Source: Paramacrobiotus richtersi (Eukaryota > Tardigrada > Eutardigrada > Parachela > Macrobiotidae). From it: 29,748 nucleotides of DNA. The stretch covers positions 1-29,748 of the forward strand of contig JAQGAU010000372.1 in the NCBI GenBank assembly GCA_034698045.1, read 5' to 3'. Both the position numbers and the translations under genes were made by a program. The notes beneath the pieces were generated by a model. The model saw nothing but the letters and a program-made list of their open reading frames with translations. It was not told the DNA's origin and ran no database searches. Shown one piece after another: positions 1 through 8,554 of the stretch; positions within the stretch are counted from its first letter, which is position 1; every line of letters starts with the position of its first letter.

Positions 1-473
1 GCCGTCACATCGTTCGGTTCAGTCCATTTTCGTGGACGAATTTGAACTTCGTGTCGAATCGAATCCAGTCACGGAAGTCTTCCATTGGCGGTTGCCCTTC
101 TTGCTGGTTAACTTCCCGGTTGTGCAGTGTGTTTCAGGACCCTTTCAGAAGTCGACGACTAGCACCAACTGATTCGCGGAAGCGCTTCGCTTAGGCGTGT
201 TCGTAGAAGTTGCTTGCCCGTTACCGATGACCAACTGCTTAGGGAAGCCATAGCGTGCGCAGAGGTTCTCGAAGACCATATTGACATCACTGGAAAGTAT
301 GCGCCCCATCTTGTCAATTTCTGGGCACTTGGAGTAACTGTCCACTATAAGCAGAAACATCCAGTTGCGGAAGGGGTCAGCAAAATTCATATGGACGCGC
401 TACCACGGATGCTCCAGGACTGGCCATTGCTGAAGCATGTTCCTTTCAATCCTTTGGCCGCGAGACTACAGAT
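1..473 (-). pseudogene. Ty3/gypsy integrase catalytic core (fossil), running off the window
   Basis: The minus-strand peptide at about 390-145 has the pattern F-A-D-P-F-x-N-W-M-F-L-L-I-V-D-S-Y-S-K-C-P-E-I, followed by Y-G-F-P-K-Q-L-V-I-G-N-G. These match the first and second catalytic aspartate regions of retroviral-type integrases (consensus D-x-A-G-P and L-V-S-D-N-G-P). The stretch from about 145 to 1 keeps a weak resemblance to the region where such integrases have their third catalytic residue and C-terminal tail. Confidence 0.85.
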
Positions 474-481
474 GCACGTTT

Positions 482-1116
482 GTGACCGGTAAAACCGTCT
501 GGACGGCAAAACCGTCCGCCGGCACTTTTGCCTGTGAACCGGCAAAACCGTCCGGAGGATAGAAACTCCGTCCGGCGTAAATTTTGCCCACCCAAAAAAC
601 TGTTTCTCCCCACATCCAGGGGGCTCCGTAGAGGCGAGAATAAAGGTCACTCAGATACTTTTGCCGGAGCGCGGGAGGCCGTTAGTTTCACCCGGACACA
701 TTTGCCTGAGCGCGGAAAGCCGTTAGTTTCACCCGGACACATATGCCTCAGCGGGGTGAACTAGCAATAAACAATTTGTCCGGGTGGAACTAACGGCTTC
801 CCGCGCTCAGGCAAATCTGTCCGGGTGAAACTAACGGCTTCTTGCGCTCAGGCAAATGTGTCCGGATGAAACTAACGGCTTCCCGCGCTTAGGTTAATGT
901 GTCCGGGTGAAACTAACGGCTTCCAGCGCTCCGGCAAAAGTGTCCGAGTGACCTTTATTCTCGCCTCTACAGAGCCCCCTGGATGTGAGGAGAAACAGTT
1001 TTTTGGGTGGGCAAAATTTACGCCGGACGGAGTTTCTATCCTCCGGACGGTTTTGCCGGTTCACAGGCAAAAGTGCCGGCGGACAGTTTTGCAGTCCAAA
1101 CGGTTTTACCGGTCAC
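482..1116. mobile_element. Foldback-type inverted-repeat DNA element with 8-base target duplication
   Basis: The 635-base segment is one large near-palindrome. It begins GTGACCGGTAAAACCGT and ends with the inverse, ACGGTTTTACCGGTCAC. The arms stay complementary over roughly 230 bases, including the run with CCCACCCAAAAAACTG and its inverse CAGTTTTTTGGGTGGG. The flanks are GCACGTTT (474-481) and ACACGTTT (1117-1124), an 8-base target duplication with one mismatch. The centre holds tandem 41-base subrepeats, two on the left and four on the right in inverse orientation. No transposase is encoded, so it is non-autonomous. The 8-base duplication is compatible with hAT-like or P-like transposases, but the long arms and internal subrepeats recall Foldback elements. 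Confidence 0.88.
660..948. repeat. 41-base subrepeats inside the foldback element
   Basis: Unit on the plus strand of the right half: TGTCCGGGTGAAACTAACGG followed by CTTCCCGCGCTCAGGCAAATC. There are four consecutive copies at about 778-945. Two inverted copies lie on the left at about 660-750, separated from the others by a short unique centre with GCAATAAACAATT. The unequal copy number (2 versus 4) makes the two arms unequal in their inner part. Confidence 0.85.
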
Positions 1117-1133
1117 ACACGTTTCTCCACCAG

Positions 1134-1300
1134 CTATTCGATCTCCCAGTCAAGACCAGGCCACCAGACGTGGCCTCTCACCGCTGTCTTCATCCGGACC
1201 GTTGCCGCGTGTGTCGAATGCAGGTGCTTAAGAAGCGCCGGCTGCAGAGACGTCGGAATAACAGTTAAGGCGCCCTTAAAAACACAACTATTCACTGCTA
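1134..1300 (-). pseudogene. Ty3/gypsy integrase H2C2 zinc domain (fossil)
   Basis: The minus-strand peptide reads V-I-P-T-S-L-Q-P-A-L-L-K-H-L-H-S-T-H, then R-M-K-T-A-V-R-G-H-V-W-W-P-G-L-D. This is the near-invariant H-x3-H part and W-W-P-G motif of the integrase N-terminal zinc-binding domain of Ty3/gypsy elements. The domain is cut just downstream by the foldback element at 482-1116; the integrase continues on its far side. Confidence 0.88.
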
Positions 1301-1559
1301 ACAAATGCAGTCGATGTTGGTGGAATGGTTGGAGTTCCGGTTGGGCCCTATTCGGACATCCGATAAGCTCTAGGTGCCTACAACGAGCGAGCACAGCGTC
1401 CTTACCGGTCTCGATGGCGAATTTCTGGGCATCAGCAGGAGTTCGGGACAGGATCTCTATTTCGACAAAATGCACGACCACGCTCCTTCTCCAGTCGTTC
1501 ACGTCGAAGATGTCCTTAGAGCGAAGTTGCAATCTATTACTCTGGTGCTTGGAAGAAGT

Positions 1560-1923
1560 CATCAATGGAACGGTATTCGATGGAGAATGTGTGTCCCATC
1601 ACCTCTGAAATTGATTGGCGGATACTACCGGGATGCCAGATTTCGTGCCGAACACCGTAACCAGGGGCTGGTGATCCGTAAGGAGTGTGAATTTTCTACC
1701 AGCAAGATCCTGGTTGAATTTCTTAACTCCATCCCCAAGAGCTAGGGCATCTTTTTTGATCTGTGCGTACCGATGCTCCGTCTGCGTAAAGGTCCCGGAC
1801 GCCTGGGCAGTTCATTGGTCTTTGCCGCTCGGTCCGCGATGGCTGATGACCGCACCAATTTTCGTCTTGCAAGGCATCGGCTGAAAGGCTCAGCGGTTTG
1901 ATTGGGTCATAGTGCACCAACAT
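1560..1923 (-). pseudogene. Ty3/gypsy RNase H region (fossil)
   Basis: The minus-strand peptide opens with LLVHYDPIKPLSLSADA-like sequence. This is the start of the Ty3/gypsy RNase H domain (consensus L-V-H-Y-D-P-x-x-P-L-x-L-x-x-D-A-S). Further on are pieces resembling R-K-F-T-L-I-T-D-H-Q-P-L and I-E-Y-R, also typical of this domain. The known role is degradation of the RNA strand during reverse transcription. Confidence 0.75.
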
Positions 1924-1986
1924 CGTTGCTTGCGCTAGCTCCTGCTTCAGGGCTTCAAACGCTCCACTGCATACACTTGACCACTC

Positions 1987-2453
1987 CTAACTGACATCGG
2001 CCTTCTGGAATGCTTTGGGGCAGTGAGCTTTCCTCGCCAGCTGATGGACGAACTTCCCATAGTGTTTCACCATTGACGGGAACGACCGAAGCTGAGAAAC
2101 ATCCACTTGCGCTGGCATCACGATCGCTGCCCGAATTTTTATCTCGGAGACTTGACGACCATTCCTATCAACGATGAAATTCAACTGAAGCTTGGAGGAA
2201 TCGGCACTTCTCCTTCTTGTGCGTAATCCTTGACGGTTCATTCTGGTCGCCACCTCATCCAGGTTGTTGGGGTGCTCCCGGCGCGTCCGGAATGTAATGG
2301 TAACACCATCCATGTTAACCGCGACGTATGGGATAGATACCATTGAGCAATTCTTCCATCAGATGTTCGAAGATGCTCGGCGCTGAAGCCACTCCAAGAT
2401 GTAGCCGCGTGTAGCGGAATAGACCCCGGTGGATATTCAGCACAACCAGCCAA
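1987..2453 (-). pseudogene. Ty3/gypsy reverse transcriptase, palm/thumb portion (fossil)
   Basis: The minus-strand peptides include a stretch like the RT catalytic neighbourhood (F-R/P-Y-T-R-L followed by S-A-P-S/A-I-F and M-E-E-L-L). A strong thumb signature follows, MPAQVDVSQLRSFPSMVKHY, matching the family pattern P-x-x-x-x-Q-L-R-S-F-L-G-M-V-N-Y-Y-x-K-F-V. It ends where the RNase H region begins. It is decayed, and the coding signal is spread over more than one frame. Confidence 0.85.
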
Positions 2454-3159
2454 CTGCTTTCATTTCATTTCATTTGCACGGTTTTACGTCCTTCCTGCAG
2501 AAAAATGCATTTCTTATTTATGGAAAGGCGGCCAGATGGGTCAGGCATTACACAGCTTACGCAGAGGCCGGGAAAAATGATAACCGATAACATGTCAGTA
2601 GTTGTATCCGAAATCGAATTCCACAACGGTATTGTCTCTTGCAAAAGGCTACGCTGGAAGGACCTTTTCACAAACCGACTGACATAGTTTCAACACAGCA
2701 GTAAAACGTACTTTGACTGTCGCTCGCCGCTTCTCGTGTTCGCTTCGCGTGGGACTTGCACCGCCAAAATCTCTTCCTTGCCCGGGTACTAATTATGATC
2801 GGTTTTGTGGAGTAGGAGCAGGCGCTGTCGCTCACGGAATTTTTCTGTAGGAATGATTCGAAGACAGTGGAATATATCGTCGCCTGGCAGGTGATTTATT
2901 CTGAGATCCTTGGCCAGTTATTTGAAGACACGCACGATATGGGTTTGCTGGTGGGGATACCATACATACGCGAGTACATAGGGACGGACAGTATCACGGA
3001 TTTGAAAATCGTGACTCGTGCGTGACGGTGTGCCTGCAATTCGTTTTCGAGCTTTGCTTACAGCGTTGGCTGTATGTTCGCCCAAGGTCAACCGCCCGCC
3101 CAAGACGTTCCCCAGATTTCACTTCGGGGACAACCTCCGCATTCAGGTCGTAGCAGACG

Positions 3160-3471
3160 TTAATGGGCGGACGATTTGTGCGTAACGCGGACAAAGCATG
3201 ATTTTTTCGCATTCAAAGGAAGCCCGTTTTCCACTGACCATTTGTGCAGAATTTCAAAATCATTTTGCAGAGTGGTGACATTGGCCGCTGACTTTATGTC
3301 GCTACGTACAGCGGTGTCATCCACAAACAGCTCAATGTAAGATTTAATCCTATTCGGTAGGTCGTTTATGAAGATATTGAATAGCAGCGGGCCCAAAGCA
3401 CTTCCGTGGGGTACGCCAGTAGTCAGCGCCGTCATTCGGGATGCTAGACCTTCAACCACCGCTCGCTGCAA
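3160..3471 (-). pseudogene. LINE reverse transcriptase catalytic segment
   Basis: This 103-residue open stretch carries the RT B motif (T-G-V-P-H-G-S-A-L-G-P-L-L-F-N-I-F-I-N-D-L-P) and the C motif with the catalytic pair (L-F-V-D-D-T). It then shows the helper region L-x-x-W-S-V-E-N-G-L-P-L-N-A-K-K-S that follows in jockey and CR1 RTs. The usual first C-motif residue pattern is F-A-D-D; here it is F-V-D-D, a tolerated variant. The A motif (S-L-D-M-S-K-A-F-D) is visible just upstream at about 3570-3600, with another frame in between, so this RT is not intact. Confidence 0.88.
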
Positions 3472-4557
3472 CCGTTAACTTAACAAGCTTTCGGTAAACT
3501 GCAGTAGGCACGGCTTGACACCCGTTGTTTGCATTTTTGTTACCAGCAGATGACGCGGCGCTCGGTCGAACGCTTTGGACATGTCCAAAGATATCAAATC
3601 GTGCTGGGACTGATCGTTTAAACTGCGGTCGATCTCCCCAACCAAGAGGGCAAGTTGAATTTAGCTCGATCTTACTTTACGAAAACCGTATTGACGGGGG
3701 TAGAGTTTGAGTGCAACTGCAGGTAGCACTTTCACGTGGACTATGCCTTCGAGGTGAAGGGATGCTGGATGAAGCATCGCGATCGGTCTCCAATTTCGGC
3801 ACAGTTGTCACGTGAGCCATTTGCGAAACGACGGCACTTCTGCGACTGTAAGCCAGGCGGTGTAAAATTGCGCTAACGCCGTAGCAAGTGGTACTCCACT
3901 AGCTTTTGAAGTTTGGTGAGTAAACAGAAACGGCCCGGAGCTTTGTTGTTTGGTACGTCCAGGATCATTTACTGCACCGTGCTAGCCCGAACGGCCATTC
4001 CTTGGTCTTTTTCAGTTTCGAGGATGCGGGAATTTCGCGACAAGCACTGTATACAGCTGTGTATTGATTATGCAACACTTCGGTTTTTTGATAAGGGCTG
4101 ACTTCGTACTGTCCCTTCTGCAGAAGGCCGGGAGCCCAGACCTGTCGGACATTTGCTTCACGGGTCTTCAGAATTTTGTGCCGTTACGGTTTCATCCATA
4201 TGCAATGGAGTCTATGGCGTTCGAGTGCGCCCTGCGCATAGTATCACCACATTGTCTGGAAGCTGCACTCAACTTACCCCAGTCAGCCGAGCATCCAGAG
4301 GTCTTTACGTTCTAAACAAGCTTTCCCGCTTTTTAATGGCATTGCAGGCCTCACGGGAAAGAAGTAGTTTCCCCCGGTTCAACTGCCGTCCGAAATTCAC
4401 TCCGCGCCGTTCCAAGTACGAAGGAATCAGTTCGAAGACGCTGTGACATTGTCTGAAGTGTTCACATCGCACATTCATCCAAAGGAGGCCGATAACATAG
4501 AACAGCAAGCAGGAAACCCGTGGAACCCAGCAGCTGCGCACATAAACCTTCGAGATC

Positions 4558-4899
4558 TTAAAGGTCGAGATCTGGTCTTCTGATGCTTTTAGTCCATTTT
4601 TCAGAAACATAAGTAGTCATCACCTTTACCTGCTCCACGAACGCGTATGGTTTAAAGGATGTCAAATTCGCCGAATCAATAAACATCAAGCTGGGATCGT
4701 TCTCTGTCAGCCACGATTGTGTCACGCACACGACGTCCTTACTTTTCACATGCTGTTTTAACAGCGCGGTCTTGTTGCATGCACTGGACATGCTTCGCAG
4801 GAATATGGGTAAAAATTTAACATCTGGTAGAGGATCATTTGGCTGTGGAATATTATTGTACAGATAACTTAAAACTGGAAAGCAAGACGGAATAGCCAT
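4558..4899 (-). pseudogene. LINE AP-endonuclease N-terminal segment
   Basis: The peptide has the order S-M-S-S-A-C-N-K-T-A-L-L-K-Q, then K-D-V-V-C-V-T-Q-S-W-L, then F-K-P-Y-A-F. This matches the start of the exonuclease/endonuclease/phosphatase fold of LINE ORF2 (consensus N-A-R-S-I-x-N-K, then D-I-I-x-x-T-E-T-W-L, then G-Y). The catalytic glutamate of T-E-T-W-L is a glutamine here, which would abolish activity. The later catalytic Asp-His part of the fold is not visible. Confidence 0.75.
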
Positions 4900-4912
4900 T
4901 TTTCACCCTTTG

Positions 4913-5122
4913 TTAGACAATTGGCCATTTCTTGAGTCCATGACTTCTGATTATCACAAGGGGTGCCCACCTGTCTGACCGCTCCAAGTTCATGAGTAAT
5001 CCCAACTTGCCCAGCCGGTCGAGGTCTTCCTCCACTGGTTCTCTGAGCGCGAAGGGCATATCTTGCATTACTTTGGGACTGCATCTGGTTTCATGTACAG
5101 GTGTATTTGGAATGTTCGACAA
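4913..5122 (-). pseudogene. Ty3/gypsy reverse transcriptase, N-terminal portion (fossil)
   Basis: The minus-strand peptide has the pattern P-F-A-L-R-E-P-V-E-E-D-L-D-R-L-x-K-L-G-L followed by S-D-R-W-A-P-L-V. This is the fingers entry region of Ty3/gypsy reverse transcriptases (consensus YALRxKVExELDRLxxxGVIxPVxxSxWAAPIV). Similarity stops near 4913, about where the LINE begins, and resumes beyond the LINE at about 2453. That places the LINE insertion inside the RT domain. Confidence 0.82.
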
Positions 5123-5156
5123 CTCAGGTCGTTGCGGTGCAACTCCTTGTTGGTAT

Positions 5157-5444
5157 CTAGGATGGTTTCGAGTGACCCTTCTTCGGCGCCCTGGCGGACT
5201 TAAGCTCTGAAAACTTCATCTCGTGAAGATTCAGCGCTCGAATCCAGTCTCTGCCGAAGGCATTCGATCCTTCTTTACTTTCTGTCACGACCGTTTCCTG
5301 GAATCTGGCTTCGTGCAAGCCATTCTCAGCCATCGTCCTCATGTTGCTGGATCCAAGCACCAGGATGATGTGTCCTAAGAAACTACAGAGCTTGGCTTTG
5401 TATTCGCCGAGGTTTGGGCGATCCAGTGGTGTCCACAGAAGCAT
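5157..5444 (-). pseudogene. Ty3/gypsy aspartic protease, C-terminal portion (fossil)
   Basis: The minus-strand peptide contains GRDWIRALNL, the conserved C-terminal protease motif of Ty3/gypsy elements (family consensus GRDWL-x-x-L-x-L). Before it comes a stretch resembling the beta-strand region in which the viral-type protease handles its flap. The N-terminal catalytic D-T/S-G triad was not recognised. It lies directly upstream, in element order, of the reverse transcriptase start. Known family role: processing of the Gag-Pol polyprotein inside the particle. Confidence 0.75.
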
Positions 5445-6072
5445 GCAGCATCAAAAGGTGTTTCGAGTAATACCAACGGAACGGTGCGCGGGTTGTCCCG
5501 CTTTTCAGAAACCGTTCGGTCTGTTGCAGGATCAGTTCGTGTATGACATGCTAACGTTGTTGGTACGTTCGGCTGTATACTTCTTTACTTGTTGGTGAAC
5601 TCTATCTTAGGTTATGCAGTTTCAGGCTAACATTTTCAACATTAAGCACTTAATTGGTATCAAGGTCCAACACTTGGTCCATCCGATTTGTGGACATCTT
5701 TTCAAAAACCGTAATATACATCGTACGCTCATCGACTTCAGAATATATGGCTTTTTGCGCGATCTGTACGTTTAAAAATAGCTCTGCATAATGGCTTCAA
5801 ACGCAAGACATTCAGCTGCACAATAATGTGCCGCGATACCCTCTGTCATTTTGTCCGCTAAGCTATTTATCAGACAGTGAAAAAACTTGAAAGGCAGTCA
5901 ATGAGGAAATACTTCCGATTTCGGATTACGAGAGACATTCGACTTCTCTTCGTCCAGAAAGTCTAGCAACCGAATCAGATCTTGGAATGGTTCAAATACG
6001 ATTAAATAAACCCAAACAATACTTTTAAAAAAGTGTTTGCGGGTGTATTTAGCACTGTTTGAGTTTTTCCAG
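5445..6072. other. No clear gene; possible weak host exon near 5898-5987
   Basis: Between the Ty3 protease fossil and the first clear exon at 6073, I see no domain, LTR or gag. On the plus strand, the frame starting at 5900 encodes an acidic, exon-like stretch (E-E-I-L-P-I-S-D-Y-E-R, then P-E-S-L-A-T-E-S-D-L-G-M) preceded by AAAGGCAG and ending near ATG-GTTCAA. Its phase does not join the exon at 6073, so I leave it as a weak hint only. Confidence 0.3.
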
Positions 6073-6963
6073 GCTTTGTTTCGGTTGTCAATCTTACTGG
6101 ACCAAAAGACGTCGACTGTCGTCTCGCAATCCTAAATCGGAAAGACTTTCTCATTCATGCGAGACGGTCATCGCCGATGTCTTGCTATTCATTTTTGCAG
6201 AAAACGTGATGCAAAAGGCGCTTCCCGCACTAGAAAATCCATCGACGCTCTGGGGCTGCAGGAAGACAAACGAACTTGGGTGTTTGGCCCCAAGGAGATG
6301 CTGTATAATGGAGCAGCTTCGGTCTACCTTTGCGAAACTGACGACCTAGACTATATCTGGACTCCAAAAACTTCCCACAAATTCAAATGTCCTTTGACCA
6401 TTTATCACGGAAGGAAGCCGGATATACTTGACTGCACTGTCAAGGAAATCTTTTCGGACAAATCGTATTTGACTTATAAAGCTGTGGGGGGTACGCAGAA
6501 ACAGCATAACTTTAAATTTAGTGCATCGAACAATGCCTTGTGTTTAGCGAGACTTTATTCTAATAGGTCAGTACTTATGCAGTCTACTGTACCGTCATTT
6601 ATCTCCGATTCTGCACGGAATTCCGAGCCTCGCTTGTATTGGACCAAGCGCAACTGGAAAAAACTTAATGTTGAAATGCGTGGCTTCCCACACGGCGCAA
6701 AATGCATCATCCGCCTGCGTTATTGGAAAAACATCATCAGCGACAATACATAGGAAGTGGCAGGAGACCACTTTTCCATCAGTGATGCAGGACCTAAAGG
6801 ACCCGAGGCAGATTGCCGAGATGATCGAAGACTACTTCGAAGAAAAGAATTTCCTGACCTATAACACCAGAAATCAGATCTGTTCGCCCACCGCATCGTT
6901 TTCGTTCTGTGGGAACCCCGATGTGCTCATCAAACTGAACAAAAAGCTGTCCGATGACTATAA
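6073..6963 (+). CDS. Unrecognised multi-exon host gene (partial, exons 6073-6166, 6201-6718, 6783-6963)
   Basis: Three open segments join in phase. The exon after TTTTTCCAG begins at 6073 (F-V-S-V-V-N-L-T-G-P-K-D-V-D-C) and ends at 6166 before GTCATC. The second exon follows ATTTTTGCAG at 6201 and codes for about 172 residues, including K-R-T-W-V-F-G-P-K-E and Y-L-C-E-T-D-D-L-D-Y-I-W-T. It ends at 6718. The third begins at 6783 (M-Q-D-L-K-D-P-R-Q-I-A-E-M-I-E-D-Y-F-E-E) and ends at 6963 before a consensus GTAAGT donor. Phases are 2, 1 and 2 in turn. The first intron would be only 34 bases and the second 64, with weak donors. No family is recognised; the product is a soluble-looking protein without membrane segments. 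Start and end are missing. Downstream, the next acceptor (TTTACAG, 7018) leads into a repeat. Confidence 0.55.
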
Positions 6964-7018
6964 GTAAGTGTTGCTACTGAGCTGTAGACCGCGGTAAAGA
7001 CATAACCCTCGTTTACAG

Positions 7019-7506
7019 AAGGCAAAGTCGCACCGCAACGACGGTGGACCGCGGTTTAGTCGGTTCGGTGCGGTTCGGTGCGGTGAGGCAACGGTTTGAA
7101 ATACTGCGCCGCACCATTTGCACCGGTTTCCAGGGCACATCGAACCGTATGAACCGCGGTACCGTCGGTGCAGTCGGTTTATGGCGACTACCTCGGTACT
7201 CCAATTCGTGTAGCATAGTTAGCCAGTATACATAAGTATTTTTAGAACGTGAATTCCCAAAAGTTGGTGGCTTTATCACCCATATACGCAATCGTGTCGG
7301 AAAACCAGTCATCTTGCTTCGATATTGATAAAATCTTGGTATTCCATGGGTTTACCAGGAGCAGAAACGTAATATCAGTGAATTAAGCCTCATCATTTAG
7401 GTAGTCGCAGTCTTTTTCGGTGCGATGATGGTGCACCGGTAATGCGGCCACACCGCACCGGGAGCACCGGTGTCTGAGCAATACCGGTCGGTACGGTGCG
7501 GTCTGA
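7019..7506. repeat. GC-rich MITE-like repeat with GGTTCGGTGCGG motifs
   Basis: The left part carries CGGTTTAGTCGG and repeated CGGTTCGGTGCGG near 7050-7085. The right part ends with ACCGGTCGGTACGGTGCGG. The inverse of the right end (CCGCACCGTACCGACCGGT) resembles the left end (CGCACCGCAACGACGGTGG), so imperfect terminal inverted repeats are likely. No coding capacity is convincing. Such GGTTCGGTGCGG-rich ends are seen in some non-autonomous hAT-type elements, but I could not find a clean target duplication, so the family is open. Confidence 0.55.
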
Positions 7507-7565
7507 TGTTAACAAGATAGCGAGCAGTCGTATTAAAATACAAGTATTTCTCGATATAATGCATC
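7503..7565 (+). repeat. LTR-like block, copy 1
   Basis: The block matches 9724-9783 over about 60 bases with around 80% identity by eye. It shares TCTGATGTTAACA, AGCGAGC and CTCGATATA, and ends in GCATCA before a TGG-starting primer-site candidate. Both copies begin at the same point, so the left limit could be the true LTR end (TGTTAAC) or the junction with the adjacent MITE-like repeat. Confidence 0.5.
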
Positions 7566-7585
7566 ATGGCGTGAAGGTGTGAACT

Positions 7586-8400
7586 TTACAAGGCAACCAT
7601 AGCTACTACCACACGATCCCAATCAGCCGCACTTGCCGCTGCAGAAGCCGGGAAAGGACAGCAATTGCTCCGGATCGTTACTCTCGATCCATCCTCAACG
7701 GAATAGGAGTACTGAAAGTTGCGCCTCAAGAATCGTTTGTTCTTGACCAAAGTCCCCACAGAAATGCAAGCGGCATTCCTTCTGGATGCGTTGTGTTCCG
7801 AGCCGTTTGAGTTGCTTGCCAAGATGTGCGAGCCACACGAGCGAATGGAACTAGCCATTGATGACCTGTACAAGCGCCTGGACTCCACCTACCAAGTACC
7901 GACGCTTTGGATTGCCCAGTGGATCAAGTTTTTTGATACGAAACAGAAACCGGATGAAACCCTGCTACAATATGCGTGTCACCTTCGGGCAAGGGCAAAG
8001 CAGTGCAATTTTAATGAGGCTGTACGGGAAAAGAATATGATCGCTGCCTTCGTCGTGAGATTAAAGGAAGAGAAGACCCGGAAATATCTGATCACAAAGA
8101 ATCTGGCCACTCTTCAAAATGCTCTTGACGCGGCGGCCACTGAAGGCGAAACAACACGAAAAGAGTTGCAGACAAACGTTCCACAGCCAGACTCAAATGT
8201 GAACAAGGTTTCACACAAGGGCAAGAAACGGAGCCTGAACCGGAAGAAGGAGGAGTGTTCCCGATGCAGCCGACGGAACCGCTCAAGAACAGCTGCTCCT
8301 TCAAGGACAAAAGATGCCACAATTGCGACGAGATGGACATTTGTCCTGATTGTGCCACGAAAAGAGAAACAAGAATATTACGGAAGAACAATCGACTAAG
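7586..8400 (+). pseudogene. Retrotransposon Gag with two zinc knuckles (fossil)
   Basis: The main open stretch (7719-8399) reads as a Gag capsid of the Ty3/gypsy type: L-K-N-R-L-F-L, then M-Q-A-A-F-L-L-D-A-L-C-S-E-P-F-E-L-L, then Y-K-R-L-D-S-T-Y and an L-R-A-R-A-K-Q-C-N-F segment. The coding signal begins earlier, near 7586. A basic linker follows, and then two cysteine clusters of nucleocapsid type (C-S-R-C near 8257 and C-H-N-C near 8315, the latter best seen in another frame). The known role is particle assembly and RNA packaging. It is broken, with only a few breaks visible. Confidence 0.72.
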
Positions 8401-8554
8401 CCATACGACATCCTGGACTTTTGAGCTCAAGTCTGGATGCGGTGCAAAGAGTCCTTGGGTAGCGTGGTATGATAATTGTCGATTTGTTGCTGGTCTCAAG
8501 GTCACAGCCTTCTTTTCGTTATTTTATTTATAACAGAGTAAGGTGTGATGTATA

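Larger units (their letters stand above)
2461..4905 (-). mobile_element. CR1/jockey-type LINE, decayed, inserted in the Ty3/gypsy RT
   Basis: Minus-strand pieces fall in LINE order. An AP-type endonuclease N-terminus lies at about 4840-4560 (residue pattern C-N-K-T-A-L-L-K-Q, then V-V-C-V-T-Q-S-W-L). A linker with paired basic residues lies at about 4450-4310. Reverse transcriptase lies at about 3720-3000 (Q-Y-G-F-R-K, then D-L-I-S-L-D-M-S-K-A-F-D, then G-V-P-H-G-S-A-L-G-P-L-L-F and L-F-V-D-D-T). The C-terminal LINE signature E-T-I-P-L-W-N-S-I lies at about 2650. The 3' end at 2461-2475 is a short run of TGAAA pentamers on the element strand, a microsatellite-like tail as in the CR1/L2 group rather than plain poly-A. 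Several frames are used, so it is inactive. It lies inside the Ty3 RT and is therefore younger than that element. Confidence 0.87.
1..5444 (-). mobile_element. Ty3/gypsy LTR retrotransposon pol, decayed and nested
   Basis: Read on the minus strand, recognisable Ty3/gypsy enzyme pieces appear in canonical order: aspartic protease end, reverse transcriptase, RNase H, integrase zinc domain, integrase core. The integrase C-terminal part runs off the window start, and no gag or LTR was recognised upstream of the protease (above 5444). It is an old, clearly broken copy with many breaks. It has also been split by two later insertions: a LINE at about 2461-4905 and a foldback DNA element at 482-1116. 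The order of domains, with integrase after RNase H, separates it from Ty1/copia. It is a fossil and is not expected to make protein. Confidence 0.88.

Noticed and set aside
528-1268. Several overlapping open frames of 70-120 residues in both strands
   Set aside because: They translate the arms and subrepeats of the foldback element; no protein family fits and the frames mirror each other.
6958-7312. Arg/Pro-rich and Arg/Gly-rich open frames
   Set aside because: They arise from the GGTTCGGTGCGG repeat. Only the possible exonisation at 7019 is kept, as a finding.
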